From NCBI GenBank assembly GCA_032988165.1, contig JANTQF010000384.1:1-32584 (forward strand): 32,584 nt of DNA, in the 5' to 3' direction. The notes beneath the pieces are model-generated. The model worked only from the letters and a program-made list of their open reading frames with translations. It searched no databases and had not been told where the DNA came from. Both the position numbers and the translations under genes were made by a program. The DNA comes from Emmonsiellopsis sp. PD_33. Lineage: Eukaryota > Ascomycota > Eurotiomycetes > Onygenales > Ajellomycetaceae. Below, piece by piece: positions 9,838-20,772 of the stretch (its first letter is position 1; each line of letters opens with the position of its first letter).

Positions 9838-11220
9838 CAAGAATAGTAAACTCAAGTATATGATTCTTAAACACTGATAGATTGTTTGTTGGGAGTACCA
9901 ATAACAACCGACATATCTATACTGAAGGTTTATCAAACGGACGATTGATTATATTGTCTGCATTTGCGGAGTAGTATATTCTAAACTCCGGATTCCGGAT
10001 TCCACTGCAAAGAATGGAATCAAGCCTAATAATCAGTTTCAACAGGTCCCTCTGGCATCCCGGGTCCACCAGCAGCTGCATCCATACCCCTCTTACGCCA
10101 TATCTACGGGCATAGTCAACAATATATACCGAGCGGGAAAGGAATCATGACTAAATACATATATCTACACACTCCCTGAACAATCGACATCCTTGCTCTG
10201 CATTCTGTATTCTGCGTTAAATTTCTCAAAGTTCCGTGGAGTAAAATCCCTCGGGGACGCCTTGCATGTAGGCTAGATAGGAAAAGACCTGATGGGTGGA
10301 AGGCGGAGGTTTTCTATGCCCAATACATGTAGCGCGCCCTACACCATCTGTGTGTCTTGGGAAGTCCAGCTGACGACAGACATATATGTCCGAATCCAAG
10401 TTTATGGTTAAACTTTTCAGCCCATTCACACGGATCGGTACTTAGCCAGCCTGATCATTGACTGGGAGCTTGTCATTTGTTGATGGCTAGTAGTAAACAT
10501 GGTCCTTCCTTGGAGGATCCTAAGCTAGATGAGGCTGGCTCGCATGGCTGTTTCTATTTGCTTGTTTCCCGAGTTTTGTTGTGAGGTCTTTGTGCATAGC
10601 ACAAACTCTTTTTCATTGACTGCTGTGACTGATTGTAGTTAGGTCACAGGGATCTGGGATGCTGCTTCAGCAAACAAGATATTCCTTGTCAATAATGTAC
10701 GGCGAGGTAAGGGACCAGATAGAGGCATGCTTCACTAGGGCTACGGCTGAGACTGGGACTGAATAAGAGAAACACACCTTTAGGAAAGAATTTTCTCTCG
10801 AGATCGTGTGCGCTGTTCCCATTGATGATTGATTGGTGATGGTGTTTCCTTGATAATTGTAGCAACCAAGTCATCAGGGGTTTTTTTAAAAGTATCATGG
10901 ATCGCTGAAGTTTGAGGTCCACCTTTTACAGCAGCGGGAAGCGGGAACTTGTAACGGGATTGCCCCACCGTGACTAGAGACGATCATAGGCCAGGTTAGC
11001 TGGATCAAGCCCAGATGGCCCATGGGCGAAGGCAATTTTCTCTCTCTCTAATTCTGCCTTTACATAACGATTGGGGACTCGTTCGAAACATTAAATACAA
11101 TGGTATGCTAGACCCCACAGCGCACCATCTAGTGTCCATCAACATCTATCGAGTCCATAACTCCGAGCAATGATCGGAAACATGGGCCCTTGACTCCTCA
11201 ATATCTGGGGTTGGCGTGGG
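9838..11220. other. Intergenic region without a recognisable gene
   Basis: CpG content is normal and no ORF shows a known domain. A small tandem CCGGATTCC repeat occurs near 9986-10002. Minus-strand frames at 10226-10429 and 10689-10968 are open but unrecognised. Confidence 0.45.
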
Positions 11221-11392
11221 TATCCCCTCGTCCGTTTATTTTGCACAGATTAGCGCCTTTTTTTCTGGGCTGTTCATAGGTCAAAAAGCTGTAATTTACT
11301 CCACTTTCAGTGGCTAGAGACCCCCTACAGCAAATAGCAGAGCTTCTTTTGATACGGCGCTAATCTGTGCAAAATAAACGGACGAGGGGATA
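11221..11392. mobile_element. 168-bp Tc1/mariner-type MITE with 35-bp perfect terminal inverted repeats
   Basis: The arm at 11223-11257 (starting TCCCCTCGTCCG, ending TTAGCGCC) is the exact reverse complement of 11356-11390. A TA dinucleotide flanks each end (11221-11222 and 11391-11392), the target-site duplication of Tc1/mariner-type elements. The 98-bp interior has no coding capacity, so the element is non-autonomous. Perfect arms suggest a recent insertion. Each arm carries AATAAA reading outward: on plus at 11373-11378 and on minus at 11235-11240. The element lies 10 bp past the stop codon of the MYND gene, in its presumed 3' UTR. It lacks the CpG loss seen in the left block. Confidence 0.88.
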
Positions 11393-11401
11393 GGGGGTTC
11401 C

Positions 11402-12079
11402 TCATGTGGTTGTTTTGCAAGCCCTCTTGTGCTGCTTCCAGTTCGCTTTCTGACAATTTCTAGAACAGTATCTCACGGCTTTGCAGCCGGAGCAAGCACG
11501 TAGGCTCTCGGCCCCTGGCCCAGGACCTTTTTTGCAAGTTGCACAAACGTCTGTCGCGGAAGCCTCGGAGCTTACAGTCGGAGCAGGAGCCCCCGAATTT
11601 CCGTCCTTCCTCGCCATCCCAGTCAGCCCCTTCATGAACTCACCCCACCGTTCCTGGTCAAGATCATTAAGTGTCTGATCAGCAACAGCGACGCTGCATA
11701 GCTCCTCGCGAACTCCCACAGCCCTCAGCTTCTCCTCCAAAGCACGCGCAAGGGCCTCATCCTTTGTGCTCCAGCTCCAGGGGGCAAATGGTGCAAGTTC
11801 ACTGGGTCCCCCCTGCTGAAGCCCGGTTACGAAACTCTTCAGTAATAAAGGTAGGATGATGTCGGCGCGGGCAGAAGGGGAAGTGAGGTTGCCTATTTGT
11901 TTCGGGCCCTCAACATGGATATAAAGGCTGGCGGGGTTCAGGAGGAAGAGCAAGTCCCCTGGAGGTTGGAGCGGAACATGGTGGACGTTGAAGTGCCAGT
12001 GATTATCAACTGTCCCGGACGGCACCTTTGGCCTCCGGGGAAGGTTGTTGAAGGCGTGAACGAGGGCGGGGGTATCCAT
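11402..12079 (-). CDS. MYND-type zinc-finger protein
   Basis: Single-exon gene for a 225-residue protein. Its C-terminal MYND finger spans residues 179-221 with spacing C-x2-C-x13-C-x2-C-x5-C-x3-C-x7-H-x3-C, including the CSGCKAVRYCSRNCQ core and a final HKRAC; all eight metal ligands are present. MYND fingers bind two zinc ions and usually mediate protein-protein contacts. The N-terminal 170 residues are not recognised beyond a conserved-looking HWHFNVHHVPL stretch and a helical region before the finger. There is no SET domain, so it is not a Smyd-type methyltransferase. The start was chosen as the first in-frame ATG. The transcript would run into the MITE at 11221-11392, whose left arm supplies a minus-strand AATAAA. 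Confidence 0.85.
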   Translation of the reverse strand: MDTPALVHAFNNLPRRPKVPSGTVDNHWHFNVHHVPLQPPGDLLFLLNPASLYIHVEGPKQIGNLTSPSARADIILPLLLKSFVTGLQQGGPSELAPFAPWSWSTKDEALARALEEKLRAVGVREELCSVAVADQTLNDLDQERWGEFMKGLTGMARKDGNSGAPAPTVSSEASATDVCATCKKGPGPGAESLRACSGCKAVRYCSRNCQKANWKQHKRACKTTT

Positions 12080-12166
12080 GCTCAGGAGCAGCAGCTGGAT
12101 GAACAGAGGCGTTGTTGGTTGGGCGGGATATTTTTGAGGCTCGGTCAGGATAAGATTAGTGGGGCA

Positions 12167-12194
12167 TTAGGGTTAGGGCACAACCTAGCCCTAA
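12167..12194. repeat. Telomere-motif inverted repeat
   Basis: TTAGGGTTAGG (12167-12177) and CCTAGCCCTAA (12184-12194) form an 11-bp stem with one mismatch and a 6-nt loop. TTAGGG is the usual telomere repeat of filamentous ascomycetes. The gene-bearing context on both sides makes this an interstitial motif, not a chromosome end. Confidence 0.6.
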
Positions 12195-14833
12195 GCCGTC
12201 TCACCACCGCAAGTTTGTATGGAGACTACCGCCGACTAACCATGGGCTGCTCGTATTATTTCCTGTTGGGTTCATGGTTTACTAGCGGTGCTTGGTATGT
12301 CAAGAAAGTAAGTCTGGCCGTCAACTTCCAGTGTGATCAGGCCGAGTGAATCCGTCCTTAGCATACTCCGTTTGATGAACACCACAGCCATTGATCAGAA
12401 AGTAATCCTGGTCTCTCACCCATAACTAATAGTAGAGAGTTTATGGAGTGGATGCCAAGAGCTTAGCTGTTAGCATACCTAGGTACAGCGTCACGTCCAC
12501 ACGGAGATAACGAACCCAACGCAACCTGTCGTAAAGAAAAAGTAGCAAAGTAAAGGATCCAATTACCGTTCGAAGAAGCCCAGAAAACCCAAGCCAACCT
12601 GAGGTGATTTTTAATTTGAGTACTCCGTATCAGCAAATATATGGGACATCCGCGGACGAGAACTCCATTGTCTAGACACACCATCGGAAATCTTTCCTCA
12701 ACTTCAGTTGGGAGAGGCAAGAAAAGTGCCAGATCAAGCCTAGTATAATAAGCATCAGCATATTGAATGTCAAATGGGAGAGTTAACCTGCAGCTCCGGA
12801 GACCAGACTACTCTTTCTTGAGCTTCACATGCATACGAAACCGAATTTAAATCCTATCATCAAAGGGAGATATCACTGTATCATGTCTGAGAAACTGCAA
12901 GTCTGCCACATTGCCCATACGAACTTTGGGACCAGCAGCCACAAACCATACCAACAACTTACAAGTTCCAACCACCACATCCTGAAATTAGCGTCCTGCT
13001 CATCGTTTCCCCTCCTTAACCTGAGCTGCGGACCTGTAACACGCTAACGTGCTGCACACACCAGCCCCTCTCCTGCGGCCTGGGAAGCAAACCGCGGATT
13101 GGCTGAGCTTGGTAGATCTTGCTGGTTGCCAAGCGCCAGCCTCAGTGGAACGTGGTCTCGGTACTGCCCAGTGCCCGCCAAGTCAAGAGTGGCACAGGAA
13201 ATGCGGGGTGTGGCTGTTTGTTGCCCATTGCTAGCCTCTGCTAGTTGCTACTATGAAGCAGACAATTCATGAAGCACTGAAGCAGCTTCTGGGATTTGCA
13301 CTAGGTTCAAGAGAGCAGCGGGGCTAGTCTGCATGCGGCTAGACCCGTCCTGGCCCAAACTGCGGCTAATGAGAGTATTTCTTGGCGAACGGCTCGGCGG
13401 GACCAGAGTGGGGCAGCCGCCCGTCCCGAGACTGGCCCGCCCAATATCAAAGTCTATTCTCTCCTCAGTTCCCGACAGCTTCCCGGCTTGATGACCTTAC
13501 GGCGACGTCTTCCAGCCCCAGCCAAGCTTGTGGACGGCGTCCCGACTCAAAATACGGGGGTGCGGTCACACAGTCTGTCTGGCACGTGTGTGGCGTGACC
13601 TGCTGTGGCACCTACATATCGATGTACGACTGTGCTGATAACATTTTCCAAAGCCCAACTCTGGTTTTGCTGTCAACGGGAGTTTCAGGGTGCGTCCCCA
13701 ACCATGGTAGAGAGACGATTTGCCAATAGCGGGTGGGCTGGGGTGGGCGTCGGGGCGACCCAGCAATTGCTCTCTTTGTTCTTCTGATCCATGAAGTGGC
13801 GCACTGCCTAGACAGATGATTAAACGAATAGCAATGGTTTTCAACCACGCCAACAGACGCCACAAAATATTGTACTGAGGGGACGCCAGTACGGTACATC
13901 CCGCAGGTCCTGTCATCATTTCTGGGACTGCCAAGCATATCGACTTTCTGTTAGGTTAGGATGTCAAGACAAACGCGACATTCACCAGGATCTCTACCAC
14001 ATTGGCGGATGTTCGACGACACCTCCTCCTCCTCGTATTATTTGCTAATTGAATCACATTTCGTCCAGCCAACCCACTTCTGGAGAAGATCTACGACGCA
14101 TTATCGCTAACACAGAAGTGCCAAAAGAGAGGCCCATCCCTGTGGACTGGAACACATGTCTGGGGTTTAACCACATGGTAGATCTTTCTCATTTAGGGAA
14201 CACCTCTTTGATCAACTCATGCAGTCGACATCCCCGTTGTTTACCTGACTGCTCACCGGATCATCTGCAAACGCTGCGGGAGGAAATGGTTGATAATGAA
14301 GAGATTGGCCGACCAGAGTCGCATCTGGAGCCTGGAGGGGCAAGGGTGGATCACGAAATCGATACCCCAAGCTTGTGAGGCTGCGTTCCAGACAACAGTT
14401 TTCGGGTTGACGCTTGTGCAGGATCCTTGGTACGACGAGTAACTGGCCTCCATTTCACGCCTCGTCAAAATTGCACTCGAAAAAGAAAGTCGAGCCGGGA
14501 ATTTTTAGGCTTGGGTTTTCCAATCACGCCCCGATTGTGGTTGAAGATTCCCCATTTGAATCAATGGCCCCCAAAGACACGGGGGAGAAGACAAAGGCCT
14601 TCAAAAGAAAGGATAATGGTGTCTTTCGGTGACGCAGACTTTTTCGAGCCTTATGTATGAGTGGGCGACATGGACAAAGTATTCCGTTGTCTCGCAGAGT
14701 AGGAGGAAGAAACACACTCCCGATTTGACGAATGCGGTCGATGCCACATGGTTGAAGAAAGTTTAGGCGGGAATATTTCTCCGCTTTACATGGACCATGT
14801 ATGCCTTTCTCGCACTGTCGTCTCCAACCACAG

Positions 14834-14850
14834 TACTCCGTACTCCGTAC
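14834..14850. repeat. Tandem TACTCCG motif
   Basis: TACTCCGTACTCCGTAC gives two full units plus a start. Single copies occur at 12364-12371 (TACTCCGT) and 12621-12629 (TACTCCGTA), so the motif recurs in this intergenic stretch. Similar TACGGAGTA motifs are familiar to me as over-represented in Eurotiomycete intergenic DNA; their role is unknown to me. Confidence 0.4.
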
Positions 14851-16020
14851 TTGGTTTGGGATGCGTGGCTCCATGTGCCCATCAATGGTTCCTGAAGTCT
14901 GTGTCAACGCCACTCTGCGCGTCTTCTGCTGGTAAAGTTGGGAATTTAAACGGGTTCCATACCTGCTTACCGAAATATCATCAGAGAATCTCACCAACAC
15001 ACTTAAAAAGTGGACATGGATGATGGGGCAGGGCAGTCACAGATCACTCGAGCGGGTTGAGAAAATGTTGCAAAGCCCCAGATCTGGGGCGCTAGTTGCA
15101 CCTGATCAAGCTGCTGTCCACAGTCGAAGATCATCTAACTAACGTATTGTTATTGTTATTGTTGACAAGCAGCCAAGGGCCGTCTGGAGCGGAGTTCCCA
15201 TGAGTTTGGTAGCCCGGAATGTTTTCGCGTCCTCAAAAAAGAAAAAAAAGGAAAAGGAATTTGCTTCCCGTCGACGAAAACTCCTCCAGTTGATGCGCCC
15301 AAGAAATTGATTCCAGATTATCCACCCATGGGGGCGCCTATCGGATGCTATTGAATGATGAATAAATGGGTGAACCTCTGCCCTAACTCCTTATGACAGC
15401 AACAATCATGGCTCAGTAGCCGGAACGGGGCAAAGCGAACATTACCACTAAGTCTATCTTTGAGAACCTTGATTTATTCAACGCTCCCCGCTTGAGTATG
15501 CGTTAAGTTTCCAGCATTTGGCGAGCATTGAATCGGCATGCACAACAAGGATTCATCATCTTTAGCTACATGATGTATTCCCGCGCAGCATGGTTGAATT
15601 AAGAGAACATGCGCTATCTCGGATTTCCACGCCTAGGATGGGGGCAAATCCAGACTCTCTTTCGGTGGGGAGGAGACCCCTAAGCTCGCTGGCTGTAGGG
15701 ATTAAGGAGGCTAGGTATTATGGGGCCGCACGGGAGGACGGAAATGCTCGTTGGGGGCGAGTTAATCCCCCTCCCTCAAGAGTCAAGCCCCCGTCAGAGC
15801 CGTCACTAAAAACCCACTAACAGCACTAAGGAGTTTGATCGATGAACCCTGTAAATCATTATGGCCCACCTGTGTCTTGTCAGGAGGCTCCACTGATCAA
15901 TCACCACAGGCTTACTTTACCACTAGGCTCGAAGCCTGGTCTCAGCGTACCCGTATGATACTGCTTGCCACAGCCAATTAAGGCCCACAGTCTCGGACTA
16001 GTAGGCCATTCTTACATGCC

Positions 16021-16479
16021 CACCGCATCCCTTCCCTTTCCCCTCGTACCTCTCCCGCAGCCTGGTGTTTTTTATTTTTTTACTTTTCTTGTGCTGCTAT
16101 TTATTAGTTAGTTGCTGGAAGCAGTTCTTGACTTCCTGCTAGCTAGATTCGTCCGTCCCACCTTTCCCTTCACTCTCCCGCCCATACTTGCTACCTCATC
16201 ATTCCTCCCCAAAACCAACCACCATCGTTAATTACATTGCAGCTTTACTTCCTTCGTTTTGTCTTTCTTATCTTTCTTTTCTTTTGTGGTATTGTCGTTT
16301 AGCCGAACCTGTCTCATATCTACTTTTTTTCACCTCTTGTCACTCACTCTTCCTTCTCTATCCCAAGGTGGGAATACCTTCTTCGCCAACAGTCTCGATT
16401 TATTCCGAGCTCTATATTTATCTTACCTACTGCTCGTACTTGATCACATCATTCTAGCGGCCTGGTTTGCAGTACCAGG
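16021..16479 (+). promoter_or_regulatory. Pyrimidine-rich promoter and leader of the C2H2 gene
   Basis: The plus strand is strongly C/T-rich up to about 60 bp before the start codon, with a T run at about 16069-16087. CT-rich tracts just upstream of transcription starts are common in filamentous fungi. Several short upstream frames exist but look compositional. Confidence 0.45.
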
Positions 16480-17596
16480 ATGGTTCGGACACGCAACTTT
16501 CCGTGCACTTGGGATGAGTGTAGAAAGGTACGACGAGCCCGAGACTACTATAACCAGAATTGGCTGATTGACTTGTGTGCAATTCTCTCTTACTGCGCAG
16601 GCTTTCAACCGAAAATCAGATCTCTGCCGGCATTATCGAATACACACCAATGAACGGCCATACCGTTGCAATTTTCCTAGCTGTACCAAAAGCTTTATCC
16701 AACGCTCTGCCCTAACGGTCCATTCTCGTACCCATACCGGCGAAAAGCCCCATGTTTGCGACTTTGTTGATTGCAGCAAAGCCTTTTCTGATGTATGTGA
16801 ATGATTTGGGGTTGTGGCCCGATGTTTGCAGTGTATTTCCCCATAGTCGCAAAGTGGTTCTTGTTCTTCACGCAATTTTAGACCGTTAAGCGGAGCACGG
16901 TGTTGTCTCTGCTTTTGCCTCGAAAGCGTAGAATTAACGGCGATATAGTCCTCAAGCCTAGCCCGGCATCGACGAATACATACCGGCAAGAGACCATACA
17001 GGTGCACACAACCAGCTTGTGACCGAAGGTAGGCAGCCTCACCCATACTTCAACTATGCCTCGCAAACGCTGACATACCCCTTAGCTTCTGTCGAAAAAC
17101 CACATTGACCAAGCACCAAAATCGCTCTCACCAACATGAAATACATGCCCAGCCCGTCTGCACACCGCAAGAGTCGGTTTACTCGCAATCTCCCCCAGCT
17201 ATGATGCCAGCCGCAAGCAACTTTCCAGAACCCCAACAAACGTACCCTCCACCTCAAATGGTCGGACATGATTTCTATCCCCCACAGTCACAGCCTGCCC
17301 CTGTACACTCCATAGCTGTCCCCGGGGAGCAGCAGGGCGCCCTGAGCCCCGAAATGAATTATTCCGGCCCTGGCATTGTTTACACACCACAAATACCACG
17401 TTTCGATGTTCCCACCACCATGGAATCCCTCCAACGATATTCGCCAGCGCCCCAACGAGTTGTTTCTGAGTATGAACCTCGACCCCCAATAGTTTATCCT
17501 CAAGGAATCCCCATGGATACGAAGCCTATGATCTCCCGTATCTTTAATCCTTACCCGGACCGCGTTAATTGGGATTTCCTTGGGCTTGAAAGCTGA
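16480..17596 (+). CDS. C2H2 transcription factor with four zinc fingers, 4 exons
   Basis: Predicted nuclear DNA-binding protein of 276 residues. Exons are 16480-16527, 16601-16792, 16949-17028 and 17086-17596; introns are 73, 156 and 57 bp, all GT-AG, with phases that join the fingers. Four tandem fingers occupy residues 9-31, 39-61, 69-91 and 99-122, each C-x4-C-x12-H-x3/4-H, joined by TNERPY, TGEKPH and TGKRPY linkers. Finger ligands are complete only after splicing, since introns cut fingers 1, 3 and 4; this supports the model strongly. The C-terminal 150 residues are Pro/Gln/Ser/Tyr-rich and disordered-looking, as in an activation region. The start ATG immediately precedes VRTRNFPC. It is closely like a conserved family of Aspergillus-type C2H2 regulators, but I cannot name a target. 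Large intergenic regions flank it. Confidence 0.9.
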
Positions 17597-19026
17597 ATAT
17601 AAGCTTTTGCGGTGGCTCATGCTTGCCCCTGGCCAAACAAAAACCTGGAGAGAAACAACCCAATGCCCACGAACCACGACTAGTCATTTATTGCTCTCGC
17701 TATAGCGAAATCTGCCCTTTGTTTATTTACTTGGATTTCACTTCAGTATTTGATGCGTTTTAGGCTTCATGCTTGGAAGCTAATGGCAACTATGACGAAT
17801 CACGGATTTCGACGAGTACTAGATACAGTATAGCTCGCCTTCACACGCACACATCCACACGCATCCCGTATCCCTTTTTACTAATGTCCATTTGGATGAA
17901 GATTATGATATAGCGGACTAGCACGCAGAATACGCAGCGACGTACAGTACCTGCAAGCACTATGTTGGCGAACTGGCGTTTGTGGCCTTTGACATATTAA
18001 CAATGTGTCCCAACTTTTTTTGTTTCAAGCTGGGCGTCGTCTATATTATCCGTCTCATACCTTGCTCCCTTTCTTTCCTTGTTTTATCTACTTCCCTTTC
18101 TATATTTCGAACATTTCCATTCTCAAGCCCGCCAGTGTTGTCTCCCAAAGGAGGATATTTTACGACGAAAAGCTTACGTTTCTTTGCTCTGCCTCGCTAT
18201 TCTCTTTGAAGAAGAGTACGGAAATAGAGAAGGCCCAACATATCCATGGATGGCAGGGTTGGCTCGTATCCAACAGGAACTGGATACAGGAACCTCCAGA
18301 ATACGGCTGCGTGGCGGGGAAAAAAAGGTTTTATTATCTATTTCTTTTATATTCTTTATATCTGCTGATCGCTTGAATTGTTGCTACTCTTTCTTTATCT
18401 ATTCCCTTCCCCTATTTATTTCTTACTGTTTTCTTCCTCTTTATTTACCTCCTATTTCCTTCTCTACTACCTCCGGAATGTAATATAATAACCTGACGGC
18501 CGACTTATACTCGGTCGAGCTAGATGTATACACATTTCTTGCTACTTACGCACATAATAATCACATCACATTCCATACCCACCTAAGTATTTCCCTCCAT
18601 ATGTCCATAAATCCATTCATTTCTCAAGTGATTCCAACTTCACTCATCAGCGCCGTAACACACTTTCAAACCACCATCCCACGACGTACCCCGTAATACA
18701 GACATCAACCATCCATCCCCGACCCACCTAACATCCAACACGCAATGCACAACTACATAGAATGCACATATAGTTTGGACCACACCACAACACATCTCAT
18801 CACCGAACTGGGAACCAGCGTGCCCCATACATAGGGTCCTCACTCCCAACCCTCAAACCCAACTTGACCAATGCAATATCCGGATCCAGGATACTAGGCC
18901 AACCCTTGTCATTCCAGACTCAGACCCTTTATCGGAAGCCGGAGATCACTCCCCCCACCACCTGTGCGAATGGTGGGCGCTAACTAGTAACTAACTGGAG
19001 CTGGAGGATGGGAACCGATTAGACCG

Positions 19027-19070
19027 ATGATCCGGGGATGGATAGGGATAGGGATACATGCCCGGATCAT
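19027..19070. repeat. Perfect 10-bp inverted repeat around GATAGG repeats
   Basis: ATGATCCGGG (19027-19036) pairs perfectly with CCCGGATCAT (19061-19070). The 24-nt loop contains tandem GGATAG/GATAGG units. It could be a structured RNA element or a paired binding site. Confidence 0.5.
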
Positions 19071-19628
19071 GTAGGAGTAAGTAGGGCGCACGGCATATGT
19101 ATGATATGGAGGTGGGAGGCGGGGTTGGTTGTGTGACGGTGAGCTAGCTACTAAGGTAACCCACATGTATGTACACGCGAGCTGGGTACGGGGAAGGGAA
19201 GGGAACAATGCCTGCGTATCCCGTTCTTTATGGCGTAGATGTGTTGTTTTGGCTTATTCCCTGCGTCTCTCACCCCCCTGAATGATAATATGAAAATCCG
19301 GAAAGAAACCGGGGGCGTGTGTATGCGGGGGGACGGAATAGTTCTAACCAGACTGACGCATATGGGGAGTTTGTACGTCCATATTCTTTGGCTGCCTATC
19401 CTTTCCTTTCCCGTTGACCAGTCGAGTTTGTATAGAAAATAGCCCAGGGACAACAGCTAGTCGTTTAGATGGATACCCTGGCCCCGCCGCTTAGCACGGA
19501 AGCGGTCTCTAGAGTGTGCATATTATGGACGCCAGGAATCAGTTTGTGGTCATTTGAGCTTTCTTTCTCCCATTTTTCTTGCCTTTTCATAGTAGCAGCT
19601 TCTGTTAGGTGCATATCATTATTCCCTC

Positions 19629-19666
19629 GGCATTTTCGGCCCAGTGTGAACTTCACCGAAAATGCC
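19629..19666. repeat. Perfect 11-bp inverted repeat
   Basis: GGCATTTTCGG (19629-19639) and CCGAAAATGCC (19656-19666) form a perfect stem with a 16-nt loop. No flanking duplication was found, so I do not call it a mobile element. Confidence 0.55.
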
Positions 19667-20530
19667 AGAGGTTTCGAGTTTGTTCGACTTGGAAATGTGT
19701 TTGTTAGCCGGTGCTTTTGAAGTATTGATCTTTCTATGTCAATATAAGGAATATTAGATGTGTAGTAGCGGGGCGAGGATACGTGAAATTTCAGAGCCTC
19801 GCTGTATGCAGGAACGAGCATCTGCGCACCATCCCTTGTTATTATTTTGCGATTTGCCGATGGCAGGCTGTATCGGCACGTAAATTTAGGCATGCTGCTG
19901 TGGGTCTGGACAAAAAGTGGGAAGTTGAAGATAGATAGACAGAGGGACGGATTGATGCCCTGACCGGGGTAGACCGTAGAATGCAGCTCCAATTAGTAGT
20001 AGTGGGGTGTAGTGTGGGCCTTGACTGATACAACTGTGGATGTGGATAGAATGGCAGCCCCGGAAGTCCCCCATGCGTCTCGAAAAGGCGCCGGAGCCTG
20101 GGCTGAAGGAAGAGAGGCGCGAGGCGGCTTGGTATGGGGTTAGTCCGTGTAGTGGTGGTGCTTGATTGGCAAGTTTGGGAAAGATAAAGCGGACAAACGG
20201 GTAGATCCGTAGAGGGACGATAGCAGTTGCGAGAAGCAACTAACGCACACGGAAACTTGAATGTCTTGAATATCAGCATAATGATAATACCAGCTTCTTG
20301 CTTCAAATAAAAACCCCTGATCGAAGAAGCTTGGTTCGAGTTTGGTATCCATCTCCATAAATTGAAACTAGACAAGCAAGTAGGCAATATTGAGTTGAAC
20401 GAAAGTGGCTGAATAGCGCGTACTAACCCAAACCAAGGCCGATCACGACTTCAAAACGGTATATCATCATCGTTGAATAGATTGTGCAATTCCTGCACTC
20501 TCTGGACGTGATGTTGAAGTCCGATCCCGT

Positions 20531-20650
20531 CGGCTTTAATGCTCGGCTTTAACAATGCCGAGCGCTTACAAATCACGGAATGGGTTCCGACTCTTGTCAA
20601 TCAGATAAGATCGCTTAAGATCTGATTATCTCCCCACCATCAACCCCAGA
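20531..20650 (+). promoter_or_regulatory. Promoter region of the Aim32-like gene with hairpin and paired GATA motifs
   Basis: CGGCTTTAA occurs twice (from 20531 and 20544). GCTCGGC (20541-20547) pairs with GCCGAGC (20557-20563) around a 9-nt loop. Just downstream AGATAAG (about 20623) and an opposed ATTATCT (about 20645) flank a near-palindrome, which could serve as GATA-factor sites. Function is inferred from position only. Confidence 0.3.
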
Positions 20651-20772
20651 GAACCTCAAAATATTACTTCCAATGCGACCCTCTGCCGTATATTTACCTA
20701 CCCATTGACTAATATATACGGTCTACATCCGTCTCGGGCTCTGGACAATTTTCAAGGGAAAAATCAGGGAAA

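Larger units (their letters stand above)
12080..16020. other. 3.9-kb intergenic region with scattered short repeats
   Basis: This long stretch lies between the MYND gene and the C2H2 gene leader. ORFs here are short, overlap on both strands and carry no domain I recognise; several lack an ATG. It contains a telomere-motif hairpin (12167-12194), TACTCCG motifs (12364, 12621, 14834), an ATTGTT-type microsatellite near 15146-15163 and an A-rich run near 15235-15255. A diverged or non-coding transcript cannot be excluded. Confidence 0.45.
17597..20772. other. 3.2-kb intergenic region with hairpins and a strand-composition switch
   Basis: No ORF here has a recognisable domain. The first 900 bp contain T/C-rich stretches (17990-18480). 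From about 18530 to 18860 the plus strand is G-poor and C/A-rich, then from about 18990 to 19240 it is G-rich. Two strong hairpins follow (19027-19070, 19629-19666). The end holds the Aim32 gene promoter. Confidence 0.45.

Noticed and set aside
12463..12720. 85-codon minus-strand ORF between the MYND gene and the long intergenic region
   Set aside because: No domain, no plausible promoter context and weak codon character; treated as chance.
13382..15000. Overlapping ORFs of 72-158 codons on both strands
   Set aside because: Several start at non-ATG codons, they contradict one another in strand and frame, and no domain or splice structure could be supported.
19465..20387. Minus-strand frames of 117-181 codons
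   Set aside because: They overlap one another in different frames, lack known domains and show no codon-composition signal; sequence on both strands is similarly open.
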